Assembly (NCBI GenBank): GCA_964603785.1
Contig: CAZRWD010000012.1
Coordinates: 18,430 to 82,429 of the forward strand
From: CAZRWD01 sp964603785
Lineage (GTDB): Bacteria; Fermentibacterota; Fermentibacteria; Fermentibacterales; Fermentibacteraceae
Reading direction: 5' to 3'
DNA: 64,000 nt
The notes below the pieces were generated by a model. It saw nothing but the letters and a program-made list of their open reading frames with translations. It was not told the DNA's origin and did not search any database. Shown one piece after another: positions 50,583 through 59,532 of this stretch. A program made the translations under genes and the position numbers. How positions within the stretch are numbered: position 1 is the stretch's first letter; every line of letters starts with the position of its first letter.

Positions 50583-52318
50583 AGAGGGGCATCCTCGACA
50601 GGCTCCTGCGCGGCAACGCACTGGTCATCCTGCTGCTCTGCGGTCTCATGCCGCTCGTGTTCCTCGAGACGGCGAGGGGACGGTTCGACTCCATGGCCCG
50701 GGAGGACATGGAGAGGACCTCGCGGATGGTCGCGGCCGCCCTCGAACCCGCCATTCTCGCCGGAGACACGGGAGCGGTCAGGAACGAGGCAGCCAGGCTG
50801 GCGGAGGCGGGCGGATCGAGGGTGACGGTGATCCTTCCGGACGGCGGCGTACTTGCCGACAACATGGCCTCCCCGGACACCATGGAGAGCCACAGGACCC
50901 GTCCCGAGGTGATAGCGGCCCTCGAGGGCTCCGTCGGCAGCTCGATCCGCACCAGCAGCACCCTCGGCAGGCAGCTCGTCTACGTTGCGGTCCCCCTTGT
51001 CTCCGGCGGGGAGGTCGCCGCAGTCGTCCGGGTGGCCTCTCCCTACAGCATCCCCGGCTCCCCCGTCCTCCAGATCGCCCTCCGCGTGCTGGCCCTCGCC
51101 GCCGTCGCCGGCCTGGCCTCGTTCCTCCTGGCCTTCTACTTCTCCAGATCGATAGCCACGCAGGTCAGGAGGCTGTCGGAAGTGTCGGCCAGGGTCAGCG
51201 GGGGCGACTTCACCGCCAGGGCCGGGCCGTCGACGATCCGTGAGCTGGACAACCTCACCAGGAGCCTGAACGAGACCGTGTCGAGAACCGGCATCCTGGT
51301 CGACGAGCTCCGGGAGAGGAACACCCAGCTCAATGCCGTGTTCGAGTCCATCCCCCGTCCCCTGGTCCTCCTCTCCGGCGCCGGCTCCGTCCTGCTGACC
51401 AACAGCAGCTTCTCCTCCCTTGCCGGGACGGATGCGACGGGCTGCGACTACCGGTCGATCACCTCCTCCCCCGAACTGGCCGCCCTCCTCCGGGGGGCGG
51501 TCGAGTCCGGCGAGGGATGCTCGAGGGTGACGATCTCGGGAAGGCACTGGGACTGCTCGTGGAGCAGGGTCCCCTTCGAGGGCCAGGTTCTGCTGGGCCT
51601 CGTCGACATAACCGACTTCGTCGACCTCGAGACGGTGAAGCGCGACTTCGTCCTCAACCTCTCGCACGAGCTGCGCACCCCCCTCACCGCGATAGGCGGC
51701 TTCGCCGAGAGGATCAGGCAGGCGGCGGGGGGCAGGGAGGCCGAATACTGCGACATCATCACCCGCAACGTGGAGAGGCTTGCCAGCCTTGTTGCCGACG
51801 CCCAGTCCCTGGCGCAGCTCGAGGCGGGCGACCCCTTCTCCTCGATGGAGACCGTCGATCCCCTGGCGGTCCTGGCCCCCGTGGCGGAGATGTTCCGGCC
51901 GAAGGCCTCCGCGAGGGGCCTCACGCTGGATCTGCGGCTCGAGCCCGTCGACCCCGTGACGGCCGATCCGTACAGGCTCGAGCAGGTCTTCGTGAACCTC
52001 GTCGACAACGCCGTGAAGTACACCGAGAGCGGCGGGTTGACGATCACATCCTCCAGGAGGGGCCACGAAGCCGTGATCGAGATAGCGGACACCGGTCCCG
52101 GCATACCCGCCGAGGCCGTTCCCAGGCTCTGCGAGAGGTTCTTCACGGTCGACAGGTCCCGCTCGAGGAAGCTTGGCGGCACGGGTCTGGGCCTCTCCAT
52201 AGTCAAGCACGTTCTCGTATCGCTCGGGGGGAGGCTCGAGATAGAGAGCACCCCCGGCGCGGGCTCGGTCTTCCGGGTCGTGCTCCCCCCGGCCGATCCC
52301 GCCTTAACGCAATCCTAA
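50579..52318 (+). CDS. phoR: PhoR-type sensor histidine kinase
   Basis: 579 residues from the GTG at 50579 that overlaps the phoB stop (GTGA); a GTG two codons earlier (50573) is possible. Membrane helix (about 17-35), periplasmic region (about 36-160), second helix (about 165-190), HAMP, PAS-like region (about 250-345), then kinase core: phospho-His363 in NLSHELRTPLTAI, N-box FVNLVDNAVKYT, G1 DTGPGIP, G2 GGTGLGLSIVKH. Phosphorylates PhoB. Its last bases form half of the Pho-box-like repeat. Confidence 0.9.
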   Translation: MKRGILDRLLRGNALVILLLCGLMPLVFLETARGRFDSMAREDMERTSRMVAAALEPAILAGDTGAVRNEAARLAEAGGSRVTVILPDGGVLADNMASPDTMESHRTRPEVIAALEGSVGSSIRTSSTLGRQLVYVAVPLVSGGEVAAVVRVASPYSIPGSPVLQIALRVLALAAVAGLASFLLAFYFSRSIATQVRRLSEVSARVSGGDFTARAGPSTIRELDNLTRSLNETVSRTGILVDELRERNTQLNAVFESIPRPLVLLSGAGSVLLTNSSFSSLAGTDATGCDYRSITSSPELAALLRGAVESGEGCSRVTISGRHWDCSWSRVPFEGQVLLGLVDITDFVDLETVKRDFVLNLSHELRTPLTAIGGFAERIRQAAGGREAEYCDIITRNVERLASLVADAQSLAQLEAGDPFSSMETVDPLAVLAPVAEMFRPKASARGLTLDLRLEPVDPVTADPYRLEQVFVNLVDNAVKYTESGGLTITSSRRGHEAVIEIADTGPGIPAEAVPRLCERFFTVDRSRSRKLGGTGLGLSIVKHVLVSLGGRLEIESTPGAGSVFRVVLPPADPALTQS

Positions 52319-52342
52319 CCCTGCCTTAATACCTTTCTAACC
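52304..52342 (+). promoter_or_regulatory. Pho-box-like operator: four direct repeats at exact 11-base period
   Basis: Units start TTAAC (52304), CTAAC (52315), TTAAT (52326) and TCTAACC (52337); the shared TAA falls at 52305, 52316, 52327 and 52338, exactly 11 apart. Known Pho boxes (Escherichia and Bacillus) are also direct repeats of 11-base period. The first two units lie inside the end of phoR. It should recruit PhoB to drive the porin-pst genes. Confidence 0.7.
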
Positions 52343-52432
52343 GTTCCTGCCGATGCTTGCGCCGGGCTCGTCCGTCCCAGGCCCGTGCGGACCGCTTCAG
52401 GCAACGGAAACAGGAAAGGAAGAGTGAAGACC

Positions 52433-53503
52433 ATGGAGAAGGCGAAGCTTCTCATTTCGCTGTTCATGCTCCTCTGCGGCATCGTGTTCGCCTCGGTGGC
52501 GCATGCCGACGGCGTCTACGGCGACAGCATCATCGACTTCCTCTACGTGGCCGGACACCACGAGGACACCGACAGCACCCAGACCGACGGCTACAGCTGC
52601 TTCGACGTCAGGAGGGTGCGTCTTGGATTCAAGAGGACCCTGAACGAGTCCTTCGCCATCGACGTGAGGCTCGAGGCCTCGGTTCCCGACTGGTACAGCC
52701 ATGTCGTCGACGGCACCTCCACTTCGACCGCGAAGCCCTTCGTGAAGGACGCCCACGGCACCTGGACGGTCTCCGACGGTCTCAACATCCGGTTCGGCCT
52801 CCAGGGCAACCCCCTCTTCACCACGCCCGAGGCCGTGTGGGGCTACCGCACCGTCGAGAAGATCGTGACCGACCTGCACAAGATCGAGAGCAGCAGGGAC
52901 ATAGGAATCTCCCTCAACGGCTCGATGGACATCTTCAGCTTCACGCTCATGGCCGGCAACGGAAATGGTGACAAGAACGAGTCCTATGAGGGCAAGGAGG
53001 TCTTTCTCGTCGCCGGCGTCGAACCCTTGGAGGACTTCGTCCTAGAGGCCGGTCTGGCATACGAGGCCGAGAGCGAGGACGAGAACGAGGATCTGAACAC
53101 CCACACCACGATCCAGGGCTTCCTCGGCTACAGGGGCGACCTGTTCCAGGGCGGGCTGCAGTACGCGATGTACACCTACAACTACGCCGACGAGGAGGCC
53201 GAGGACCTGGACATCAACCTCCTCTCCGTCTTCGGCACCTATCACGCCAGCCCCGCCTTCGACATCATCGCCCGTTACGACATGGTCGACGAGAATCCCT
53301 CGGCCGACGGCATCGACAGGCTCCACATGGCCGACTACGCACCCACGAACACCATCATCGCCGGCGTCGCCTGGAAGCCGGCCGGCAGCCTCACCATCAT
53401 CCCCAACATCGAGTACGTATCCTACGGAGACCCGGAGGACTCCTCCATGGAGGCTCCGGACGCCGACACGTTCGTGAGGGTCACCTTCGCGAGCAAGTTC
53501 TAG
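52433..53503 (+). CDS. OprP/OprO-like phosphate porin
   Basis: 356 residues from the ATG at 52433, behind an AGGAAAGGAAGAG purine-rich site. Signal peptide (KLLISLFMLLCGIVFASVAHA), then a beta-barrel with aromatic-ended strands; FDVRRVRLGFKRTLNESFAIDVRLEAS recalls the OprO/P-type porin start. First gene behind the Pho-box-like array, so most likely a phosphate-starvation-induced outer-membrane channel; a specific polyphosphate or pyrophosphate preference cannot be told. Confidence 0.78.
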   Translation: MEKAKLLISLFMLLCGIVFASVAHADGVYGDSIIDFLYVAGHHEDTDSTQTDGYSCFDVRRVRLGFKRTLNESFAIDVRLEASVPDWYSHVVDGTSTSTAKPFVKDAHGTWTVSDGLNIRFGLQGNPLFTTPEAVWGYRTVEKIVTDLHKIESSRDIGISLNGSMDIFSFTLMAGNGNGDKNESYEGKEVFLVAGVEPLEDFVLEAGLAYEAESEDENEDLNTHTTIQGFLGYRGDLFQGGLQYAMYTYNYADEEAEDLDINLLSVFGTYHASPAFDIIARYDMVDENPSADGIDRLHMADYAPTNTIIAGVAWKPAGSLTIIPNIEYVSYGDPEDSSMEAPDADTFVRVTFASKF

Positions 53504-53508
53504 TCACA

Positions 53509-53548
53509 TGACAGGGGGCGCGGGTCTGCCGACCCGCGCCCCCGGTCA
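53509..53548 (+). terminator. Strong intercistronic hairpin between porin and first pstS
   Basis: 13-base arms (53514-53526 and 53531-53543) with a TGCC loop, extended by TGAC/GTCA beyond one mismatch. No T-run follows, so it may attenuate or protect the upstream message rather than fully end it, making porin mRNA more abundant than pst mRNA. Confidence 0.5.
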
Positions 53549-53568
53549 TCGAGGAGAGGAAGATCCTG

Positions 53569-54432
53569 ATGATATCCGGAAGAAGGGGCATTGCCGCATT
53601 CGGCATCGCGATCATGATGCTGGCGGGAGCCTGCGGAGAGGAGCCCGCCAGGACCGGCGGAGCCGGGACCGATTCGACGGTCGTGACCGAGCTCTCCGGC
53701 GAGCTGAACCTCGTGGGTTCGACCACTGTGCAGCCCGTGGCGGAGAGGCTTGCGGAAGCCTTCGAGGTGCTGCACCCCGAAGTCGTGATCAACGTGCAGG
53801 GCGGCGGCAGCAGTGTCGGCGTCACCTCGGCAGGACAGGCCACGACCGACATCGGCATGGCTTCGAGGGACGTCAGGCAGAGCGAGTTCGACGAGTTCCC
53901 CGCGCTGGTGGTCCATACCATCGCCCGGGACGGCATCGCGATCATCGCCAACACCGGCGTCACCGTCGGCGACCTCACGATCGAACAGGTCAGGGGGATG
54001 TTCTCGGGCGCGATCGTCAACTGGGCCGAGGTCGGCGGCACGGACACGCCCATAGTCGTGGTATCCCGCGAGGAGGGCTCCGGCACGCGGGGCGCGTTCG
54101 AGGAGATGGTCATGGGCGAGGACGCCCTCATGACGGGCTCCGCCATCCTGCAGCCCTCCAACGGCGCGGTTCTGACGACCGTCAGCTCGACTCCGGCGTC
54201 GATCGCCTACCTGTCGTTCGGCTACATCGACTCCACGATCAGGACCATCTCGATAGACGGCGTCCAGCCCACTCCGGAGAATGCCGCGAACGGCTCCTAT
54301 TCCGTCGTGAGGCCTCTGAACATGGTAACCAGCGGCGAACCCGGAGACCTTGCCAGAGCCTTCATCGACTTCATCTACAGCGAGGACGGCCAGGCCATAG
54401 TGGTGGCCGAGGGCTACCTGTCGGTCAACTAG
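53569..54432 (+). CDS. pstS: Phosphate-binding lipoprotein PstS, copy 1
   Basis: 287 residues. Signal peptide with lipobox LAGACGE, so anchored as a lipoprotein. Phosphate-binding loops: LVGSTTVQPVAE, GGGSSVGV, IGMASRDV, and SREEGSGTRGAFEE, which is the classic phosphate-contacting Ser/Thr/Arg loop. Delivers phosphate to the PstCAB transporter. GAGGAGAGGAAGA site before the ATG. A close paralogue follows 24 bases later. Confidence 0.92.
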   Translation: MISGRRGIAAFGIAIMMLAGACGEEPARTGGAGTDSTVVTELSGELNLVGSTTVQPVAERLAEAFEVLHPEVVINVQGGGSSVGVTSAGQATTDIGMASRDVRQSEFDEFPALVVHTIARDGIAIIANTGVTVGDLTIEQVRGMFSGAIVNWAEVGGTDTPIVVVSREEGSGTRGAFEEMVMGEDALMTGSAILQPSNGAVLTTVSSTPASIAYLSFGYIDSTIRTISIDGVQPTPENAANGSYSVVRPLNMVTSGEPGDLARAFIDFIYSEDGQAIVVAEGYLSVN

Positions 54433-54456
54433 CGGCCGACGGAGGAGGAGACTGAA

Positions 54457-55260
54457 GTGAAGAAGACCGGCACCCTCGCGGTAGCGGCTTTCCTGCTCCT
54501 GACCGGGGCGCAGGCCTGGGCGGGCGAGAGTATCGATGTGGTGGGATCGACCACGGTCCAGCCACTCGCCGAGAAGCTGGCCGAGGCCTACGAAGCGGCC
54601 GGCGGCGATCTGATCATCTCGGTGTCCGGCGGCGGGAGCAGCGTCGGCGTCAGCGCGGCCGGCAACGGCACGGCCGACATCGGCATGGCCTCGCGCGAAG
54701 TGAAGGATTCCGAGCTGCAGCAGTTCCCGGACCTGCTCATCAACGTGATAGCCCGTGACGGCATCGCCATCGTCACCCATCCCGGAGTCGGCGTCAGCAA
54801 CCTCAGCAAGTCACAGGTAAGGGACATCTTCACCGGCAACATCACGAACTGGTCCGATATCGGCGGCCCGGACCACGGCATCGTGGTCGTCTCCAGGGAG
54901 GAGGGGTCCGGGACCAGGGCCGCCTTCGAGGAGATGGTCATGGAGGGCGTGTTCCTGATCACGGGCGCAGCCATCCTCCAGCCGTCGAACGGGGCCGTCG
55001 TGACCACCGTCTCGACGACTCCCTACTCGATAGCCTACATTTCCTTCGGATACCTGAACGAGAGCGTCTCGGCGGTATCGGTGAACGGCAACGCGCCGAC
55101 CGCCGACAACGCGCGTGCAGGAAGGTATCCCATCGTCAGACCCCTCATCATGATGACTAACGGCACGCCATCGGCCCCGATCCAGGAGTGGCTCGACTTC
55201 ATCATGGGTCCCGAGGGCCAGGCCATCGTCGTAGAGGAAGGATACCTGGCGGTCGACTGA
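54457..55260 (+). CDS. pstS: Periplasmic phosphate-binding protein PstS, copy 2 (non-lipidated)
   Basis: 267 residues, GTG start after a GGAGGAGGAG site. Same fold and loops as copy 1 (VVGSTTVQPLAE, GGGSSVGV, IGMASREV, SREEGSGTRAAFEE) and, by eye, more than half identical over the mature region. Its signal peptide ends AQAWAGES with no lipobox cysteine, so it is predicted to be freely soluble in the periplasm. The pair probably arose by tandem duplication and then diverged in location. Confidence 0.92.
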   Translation: MKKTGTLAVAAFLLLTGAQAWAGESIDVVGSTTVQPLAEKLAEAYEAAGGDLIISVSGGGSSVGVSAAGNGTADIGMASREVKDSELQQFPDLLINVIARDGIAIVTHPGVGVSNLSKSQVRDIFTGNITNWSDIGGPDHGIVVVSREEGSGTRAAFEEMVMEGVFLITGAAILQPSNGAVVTTVSTTPYSIAYISFGYLNESVSAVSVNGNAPTADNARAGRYPIVRPLIMMTNGTPSAPIQEWLDFIMGPEGQAIVVEEGYLAVD

Positions 55261-55288
55261 CCGCCGGGAGGGGGAGCGGGGGGCCGGC

Positions 55289-56188
55289 ATGACCGGAACG
55301 AAGGGTGCGGTCGAGTCGATGATGAGGGTCATCCTCCTGATGTCCGCCCTGGCATCGGTACTGATCGTTCTCATGATCGGCCTCTTCACCCTGAGGGAGG
55401 CCATGCCGGCCTTTCGCGAGATCGGCTTCTCCGGACTCCTGACCGGTTCCGAGTGGCGCCCCGGCCAGGAGATGTTCGGGCTCCTCTCCATGATCGTCGG
55501 ATCTGGACTCGTGACCTTCGGAGCGATCGCGCTCGGTCTGCCGCTCGCCCTGGGCTGCGCCATCTTCCTCGCCGAGGTCGCCCCTCCCGCCGTCCGCTCC
55601 TTCGTGAAGCCCTCCATCGAACTGCTCGCCGGAATACCCTCCGTCGTCTACGGGCTGTTCGGCATGGTCGTCCTCGTTCCCCTGGTCAGGCAGATCCACG
55701 TGGACGGGAATGCAGGTTTCGGCCTGCTCGCGGCCTCGATGGTGCTCGCCGTGATGATCCTCCCCACGATCGCGAGCGTGGCCGAAGTCGCCATCCGCTC
55801 GGTCCCCGACGAGTACAGGCAGGCCTCGCTGGCCCTGGGGGCTACGAGGTGGGAGACCATCCGCAGGGTGATAATCCCGGGCGCCGGCTCCGGCATCCTG
55901 TCCGCGGTGATCCTGGGGCTGGGAAGGGCGGTGGGCGAGACCATCGCGATGATAATGGTGATAGGGAACTCGGTGCTGATGCCTTCGGCCGTGGCCGGGA
56001 ACCCTCTGACGATATTCCTGTCCCGCGCCCGGACCCTCACGGGTAACATCGCCGTGGAGATCAACTACGCAACCGGTCTCCACGCGGACGCCCTCTTCGC
56101 CACCGGAGTGGTGCTCTTCGTGCTCATCATGCTCGTGAACACCTCCGCCAGGTACCTGATGTCCAGGAGCATGGGGAGTCGCACGTGA
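55289..56188 (+). CDS. pstC: Phosphate ABC transporter permease PstC
   Basis: 299 residues, about six membrane helices. First helix at 12-34 (VILLMSALASVLIVLMIGLF), then the permease signature ASLALGATRWETIRRVIIPGA and GRAVGETIAMIMVIGN. Order in the operon (pstS-pstC-pstA-pstB-phoU) is the usual one. GGGAGG site before the ATG. Stop overlaps the pstA start (GTGA). Confidence 0.92.
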   Translation: MTGTKGAVESMMRVILLMSALASVLIVLMIGLFTLREAMPAFREIGFSGLLTGSEWRPGQEMFGLLSMIVGSGLVTFGAIALGLPLALGCAIFLAEVAPPAVRSFVKPSIELLAGIPSVVYGLFGMVVLVPLVRQIHVDGNAGFGLLAASMVLAVMILPTIASVAEVAIRSVPDEYRQASLALGATRWETIRRVIIPGAGSGILSAVILGLGRAVGETIAMIMVIGNSVLMPSAVAGNPLTIFLSRARTLTGNIAVEINYATGLHADALFATGVVLFVLIMLVNTSARYLMSRSMGSRT

Positions 56189-57045
56189 GCGCCTGGCGCA
56201 GGGCAAGGCAGAATGCGGCCTTCTCCCTGCTGTGGCTGACGGGGATCGCGAGCGTGTCCGTGATGCTCATGGTGGTCGGCTACGTCTTCGTGAAGGGGCT
56301 GCCGGAGATAGGCCTGTCCTTCTTCACCACCCCGCCCAGAGGGGGTCTCTCAGGCGAGGGGGGGATATCATCCACCATCGTCACGACCTTCTATCTCGTG
56401 CTGGCCACCATAGCGATAGCCACGCCGCTCGGCGTGGGCGCCGGGATCTTCCTGGTCGAGTATGCGGAGTCCGTCAGGACGAGAATCGTCCGGATGCTTG
56501 TGGCGGCGGCACGATTCGGCGTCGAGACACTCGCGGGCGTGCCCTCGATCATCTTCGGCCTGTTCGGGTACGTGCTCTTCGTGACGGCCCTCCACTTCGG
56601 CTTCTCGATCCTGTCGGCGTCGCTCGCCGGAGCCTGCCTGATCATGCCCGTGGTCATCAGGACGACGGAGGAGGCCCTCAAGGCGGTTCCGCAGTCGTAC
56701 CGGGAGGGCTCGCTCTCCCTGGGCGCCACCAAGTGGGAGACCATAAGGAAGGTCGTTCTGCCGTCGGCCCTGCCCGGCATATCGACCGGCACGGTGCTGG
56801 GCGTGGGCAGGATCGTCAGCGAGACGGCGGTCTTCTACGTCACCCTCGGGGGAAGCTACAGGACCCCGACCTCGATCATGTCGCCGGGCCGGACCATGGC
56901 CCTGCACGTATACTACCTCGCGATGGAGACACGGGCCTTCGACAAGGCGATGGCCACCGGCGCGGTGCTCGTGGCTCTCATCATCCTCATCAACCTCGCG
57001 ATCAACGCCATTTCCAGGCGGCTGTCCGCCGGGACCAGGATCTGA
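56185..57045 (+). CDS. pstA: Phosphate ABC transporter permease PstA
   Basis: 286 residues, GTG overlapping the pstC stop. Six helices; signature EGSLSLGATKWETIRKVVLPSALPGISTG (the loop that contacts PstB), then GRIVSETAVFYVTLGG. The conserved N-terminal loop FFTTPPRGG..GGI is also typical of PstA. Pairs with PstC to form the phosphate channel. pstB starts two bases after its stop. Confidence 0.92.
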   Translation: MSAWRRARQNAAFSLLWLTGIASVSVMLMVVGYVFVKGLPEIGLSFFTTPPRGGLSGEGGISSTIVTTFYLVLATIAIATPLGVGAGIFLVEYAESVRTRIVRMLVAAARFGVETLAGVPSIIFGLFGYVLFVTALHFGFSILSASLAGACLIMPVVIRTTEEALKAVPQSYREGSLSLGATKWETIRKVVLPSALPGISTGTVLGVGRIVSETAVFYVTLGGSYRTPTSIMSPGRTMALHVYYLAMETRAFDKAMATGAVLVALIILINLAINAISRRLSAGTRI

Positions 57046-57046
57046 G

Positions 57047-57814
57047 ATGACCGAGCCCAGACTCAGGACCATCGACTACTGCCTGTACTACGGCGCCTTC
57101 AAGGCGCTCGAGTCGATAAGCGTAGACATCCCCACGAACAGCATCACCGCCATCATCGGTCCGTCCGGATGCGGCAAGAGCACCTTCCTGCGCAGCTTCA
57201 ACCGGATGAACGAGCTCATCCCGGGCGTGAGGGTCACAGGAAGCGTGCTCCTCGACTCGGAGGACATCTTCGACAAGGACGTGGTCGCCCTGCGCAAGAA
57301 GGTCGGGATGGTCTTCCAGAGGCCCAATCCGTTCCCGAAGTCCATCTTCGACAACGTGGCCTACGGCCCGAGGATCCACGGCACGCGTGACAGGAGCAGG
57401 CTGGCCTCGATAGTGGAGAGGAGCCTGAAGGACTCGGCCCTCTGGTCGGAGGTGAAGGACGACCTGGACAAGTCCGCCCTCGCCCTTTCGGGCGGCCAGC
57501 AGCAGCGCCTCTGCATCGCGCGGGCACTCGCCGTCGAGCCAGAGGTGATCCTGATGGACGAACCGGCCTCCGCGCTGGACCCGGTGGCCACCCTGAAGAT
57601 AGAGGAGCTCCTCCAGAGCCTCAAGCAGAAGTACACGATCGTCATCGTCACTCACAACATGCAGCAGGCGGCCCGGGTCTCCGACTTCACGGCCTTCATG
57701 CTCACGGACGACGCGAGGGCCGGGAACCTGATCGAGTTCGGACCCACCGGCCAGATGTTCACCACACCGAAGGACCGCAGGACCGAGGACTACATCTCGG
57801 GCCGGTTCGGATGA
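57047..57814 (+). CDS. pstB: Phosphate ABC transporter ATPase PstB
   Basis: 255 residues. Walker A GPSGCGKST (38-46), Q-loop VGMVFQRPNPFPKSI, signature LSGGQQQRL, Walker B VILMDEPASALDP, and switch histidine VIVTHNMQQA. The FQRPNPFP stretch is diagnostic for PstB. Powers phosphate import with PstC/PstA and, with PhoU, signals sufficiency to PhoR. Confidence 0.95.
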   Translation: MTEPRLRTIDYCLYYGAFKALESISVDIPTNSITAIIGPSGCGKSTFLRSFNRMNELIPGVRVTGSVLLDSEDIFDKDVVALRKKVGMVFQRPNPFPKSIFDNVAYGPRIHGTRDRSRLASIVERSLKDSALWSEVKDDLDKSALALSGGQQQRLCIARALAVEPEVILMDEPASALDPVATLKIEELLQSLKQKYTIVIVTHNMQQAARVSDFTAFMLTDDARAGNLIEFGPTGQMFTTPKDRRTEDYISGRFG

Positions 57815-57832
57815 TCCGGAGACGGGGGGGAG

Positions 57833-58483
57833 ATGCACAGGGAAGTCCTTGACAACGAGCTCCTGGAGATACGCGGGATGCTCCTCGCGATGGCCCGGCT
57901 GGTGCGCGAGGCCCTCGGCAGGTCCGTTACCGTCCTGAAGTCGAGGGACATTGCCGGGTGCGAGAAGGTCATAGCCGACGACGAGGCGGTAAACGAACTC
58001 AGGTGCGGTCTGGAGGAGGCCTGTCTCACGCTCATCGCGACCCAGCAGCCCGTGGCGGGCGATCTGCGCTGGCTGCTGTCGGTCCTGGAGATCGCGACGG
58101 AGCTGGAGCGCATCGGCGACTACGCCAAGGGGAACGCCCGTATCAGCATCCTCATCGGGGACAGGCCGCTGGTGAAGCCCCTCACCAACATCCCCGTCAT
58201 GTGCGGACATGTGTCGAAGATGCTGGACGACGCCATCTCGGCCTTCATCGAGAACGACACGGAGAAGGCCCTGGAAGTCGCGGGGAGGGATTCGTTCATC
58301 GACGACCTGCATCACCAGACCCAGAGGGAGCTGCTCACCTTCATCATGGAGAATCCCAGGATACTCGGGGGCGCTCTCTACCTGACCTGGGTCTCGCACA
58401 ACTTCGAGCGCACGGGGGACAGGATAGTGAACATCTGCGAGAGGATAGTCTTCACCGCCACGGGCAGGTTCGCCGACCTCTGA
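57833..58483 (+). CDS. phoU: Phosphate transport regulator PhoU
   Basis: 216 residues with a GGGGGGAG site. Two three-helix PhoU repeats, each with the acidic metal-binding pattern: ATELERIGDYAKGNARI and FERTGDRIVNICERIVF. Damps Pst activity and PhoR kinase activity when phosphate is plentiful. Last gene of the phosphate locus; the next gene converges on it. Confidence 0.93.
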   Translation: MHREVLDNELLEIRGMLLAMARLVREALGRSVTVLKSRDIAGCEKVIADDEAVNELRCGLEEACLTLIATQQPVAGDLRWLLSVLEIATELERIGDYAKGNARISILIGDRPLVKPLTNIPVMCGHVSKMLDDAISAFIENDTEKALEVAGRDSFIDDLHHQTQRELLTFIMENPRILGGALYLTWVSHNFERTGDRIVNICERIVFTATGRFADL

Positions 58484-58556
58484 TCCGACGCTTCCTCACG
58501 GCGGGACCCCGGAGCCCCCGGCGCGGCGGGAACGCCGGAAGACCCGCGCCCGAAAC

Positions 58557-59528
58557 CTATGACCGGATCTTCGGAGGCCTGCAGAACCACCTGTAGAAGG
58601 TCCCGTCGCCGACCCTCCCGAAGAGTCTGACCAGCACGACGAGAACGAGCCATGCGAAGGCCAGCCTGGCCACGAGGACCCCCGCGATGCTCGCCCCCAG
58701 GGAGAGCATCAGCATGCTGTCCTCTATTACGCTGTGCGCCAGGCCCATGAGGCACAGCGAGAAGAAGACGTCACGGGGGGGCACGCCTCCCGACCGGGCG
58801 CCGCGGATGATGAGCCCACCCCCGTAGGACAGACCCAGGATCATACCCAGGACGGTGATCGTCGAAGCCGAGGGCCCTATGCCCATCGAAACCAGGAGAG
58901 GCCTGAGCATGCGGTCGATCAGGGCTGCCAGGCCGGTCTTCTCCAGAATCTTCATGAGGGCGATGAGAACCGTCACGATGACGAATATGGTGACGAGGTT
59001 CCTGGCCTGGCCCAGGGCCCATCCGCCCCAGCCCGACCCCGGGGGGGCGGGCTCCCACAGAATGGCGGCCGGTCCACGGAGGAATCCTCCGATCTCGAAG
59101 ACCGCATCGAGGAGGAAGCCGAGCGCGAAGGCCCCCGCGATCCTCAGGAGGGCCATGAACCGCACCCTGGCGCCGGCCTGTCTGGCCACGCCCAGCTCCA
59201 CCGGCAGCGAGTGGGCGATCAGCATCATGGTCGTGACGACCGTGACCTGGGCAACTGTCAGACCCTCGGACGGAGCGATGGACACGAATGCCACGATGCC
59301 GCCGTAGAGGTTGGTGATCATCGCCGTGGCCCAGACGAGGCCCATGCTCCCGGGGAGCCCCACCAGGCCCATGGCGGGCGAGAGGATGTCTCCGAGCCGG
59401 CCGATGCCTCCGGCCAGCTCGAGTATCCGGACGCCGAGGATGACCGGGATCATGATCCGGAAGAGAGTAGCGCTGACGGCCGCCGACTCCGCCAGGAGCC
59501 TCACGGCCGCTGCCGGTGCACGACGCAT
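58557..59528 (-). CDS. Gate-domain (nucleoside-recognition/spore-maturation-like) membrane protein
   Basis: 323 residues, about eight helices in two half-repeats. Each half contains a Gate-type pattern (FRIMIPVILGVRILELAGGIGRL; LIALMKILEKTGLAALIDRMLRPLL), as in SpmA/SpmB and the YjiH family. GLSYGGGLIIRGARSGG and GLAHSVIEDSMLM are typical. Substrate unknown; these proteins are thought to be transporters of small metabolites. It converges on phoU and is followed 4 bases upstream of the barrel gene's stop on the same strand, so they are probably co-transcribed. Confidence 0.75.
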   Translation of the reverse strand: MRRAPAAAVRLLAESAAVSATLFRIMIPVILGVRILELAGGIGRLGDILSPAMGLVGLPGSMGLVWATAMITNLYGGIVAFVSIAPSEGLTVAQVTVVTTMMLIAHSLPVELGVARQAGARVRFMALLRIAGAFALGFLLDAVFEIGGFLRGPAAILWEPAPPGSGWGGWALGQARNLVTIFVIVTVLIALMKILEKTGLAALIDRMLRPLLVSMGIGPSASTITVLGMILGLSYGGGLIIRGARSGGVPPRDVFFSLCLMGLAHSVIEDSMLMLSLGASIAGVLVARLAFAWLVLVVLVRLFGRVGDGTFYRWFCRPPKIRS

Positions 59529-59532
59529 CGGG

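Noticed and set aside
49878..58483. Whether the phosphate locus could instead be a tungstate/molybdate system
   Set aside because: PhoB, PhoR and PhoU plus the PstB-specific FQRPNPFP stretch and PstS SREEGSGTR loop fix it as phosphate.
58484..58556. Terminator between phoU and the Gate-domain gene
   Set aside because: Only a six-base stem (CCGGCG/CGCCGG) with a nine-base loop and no T-run; not convincing.
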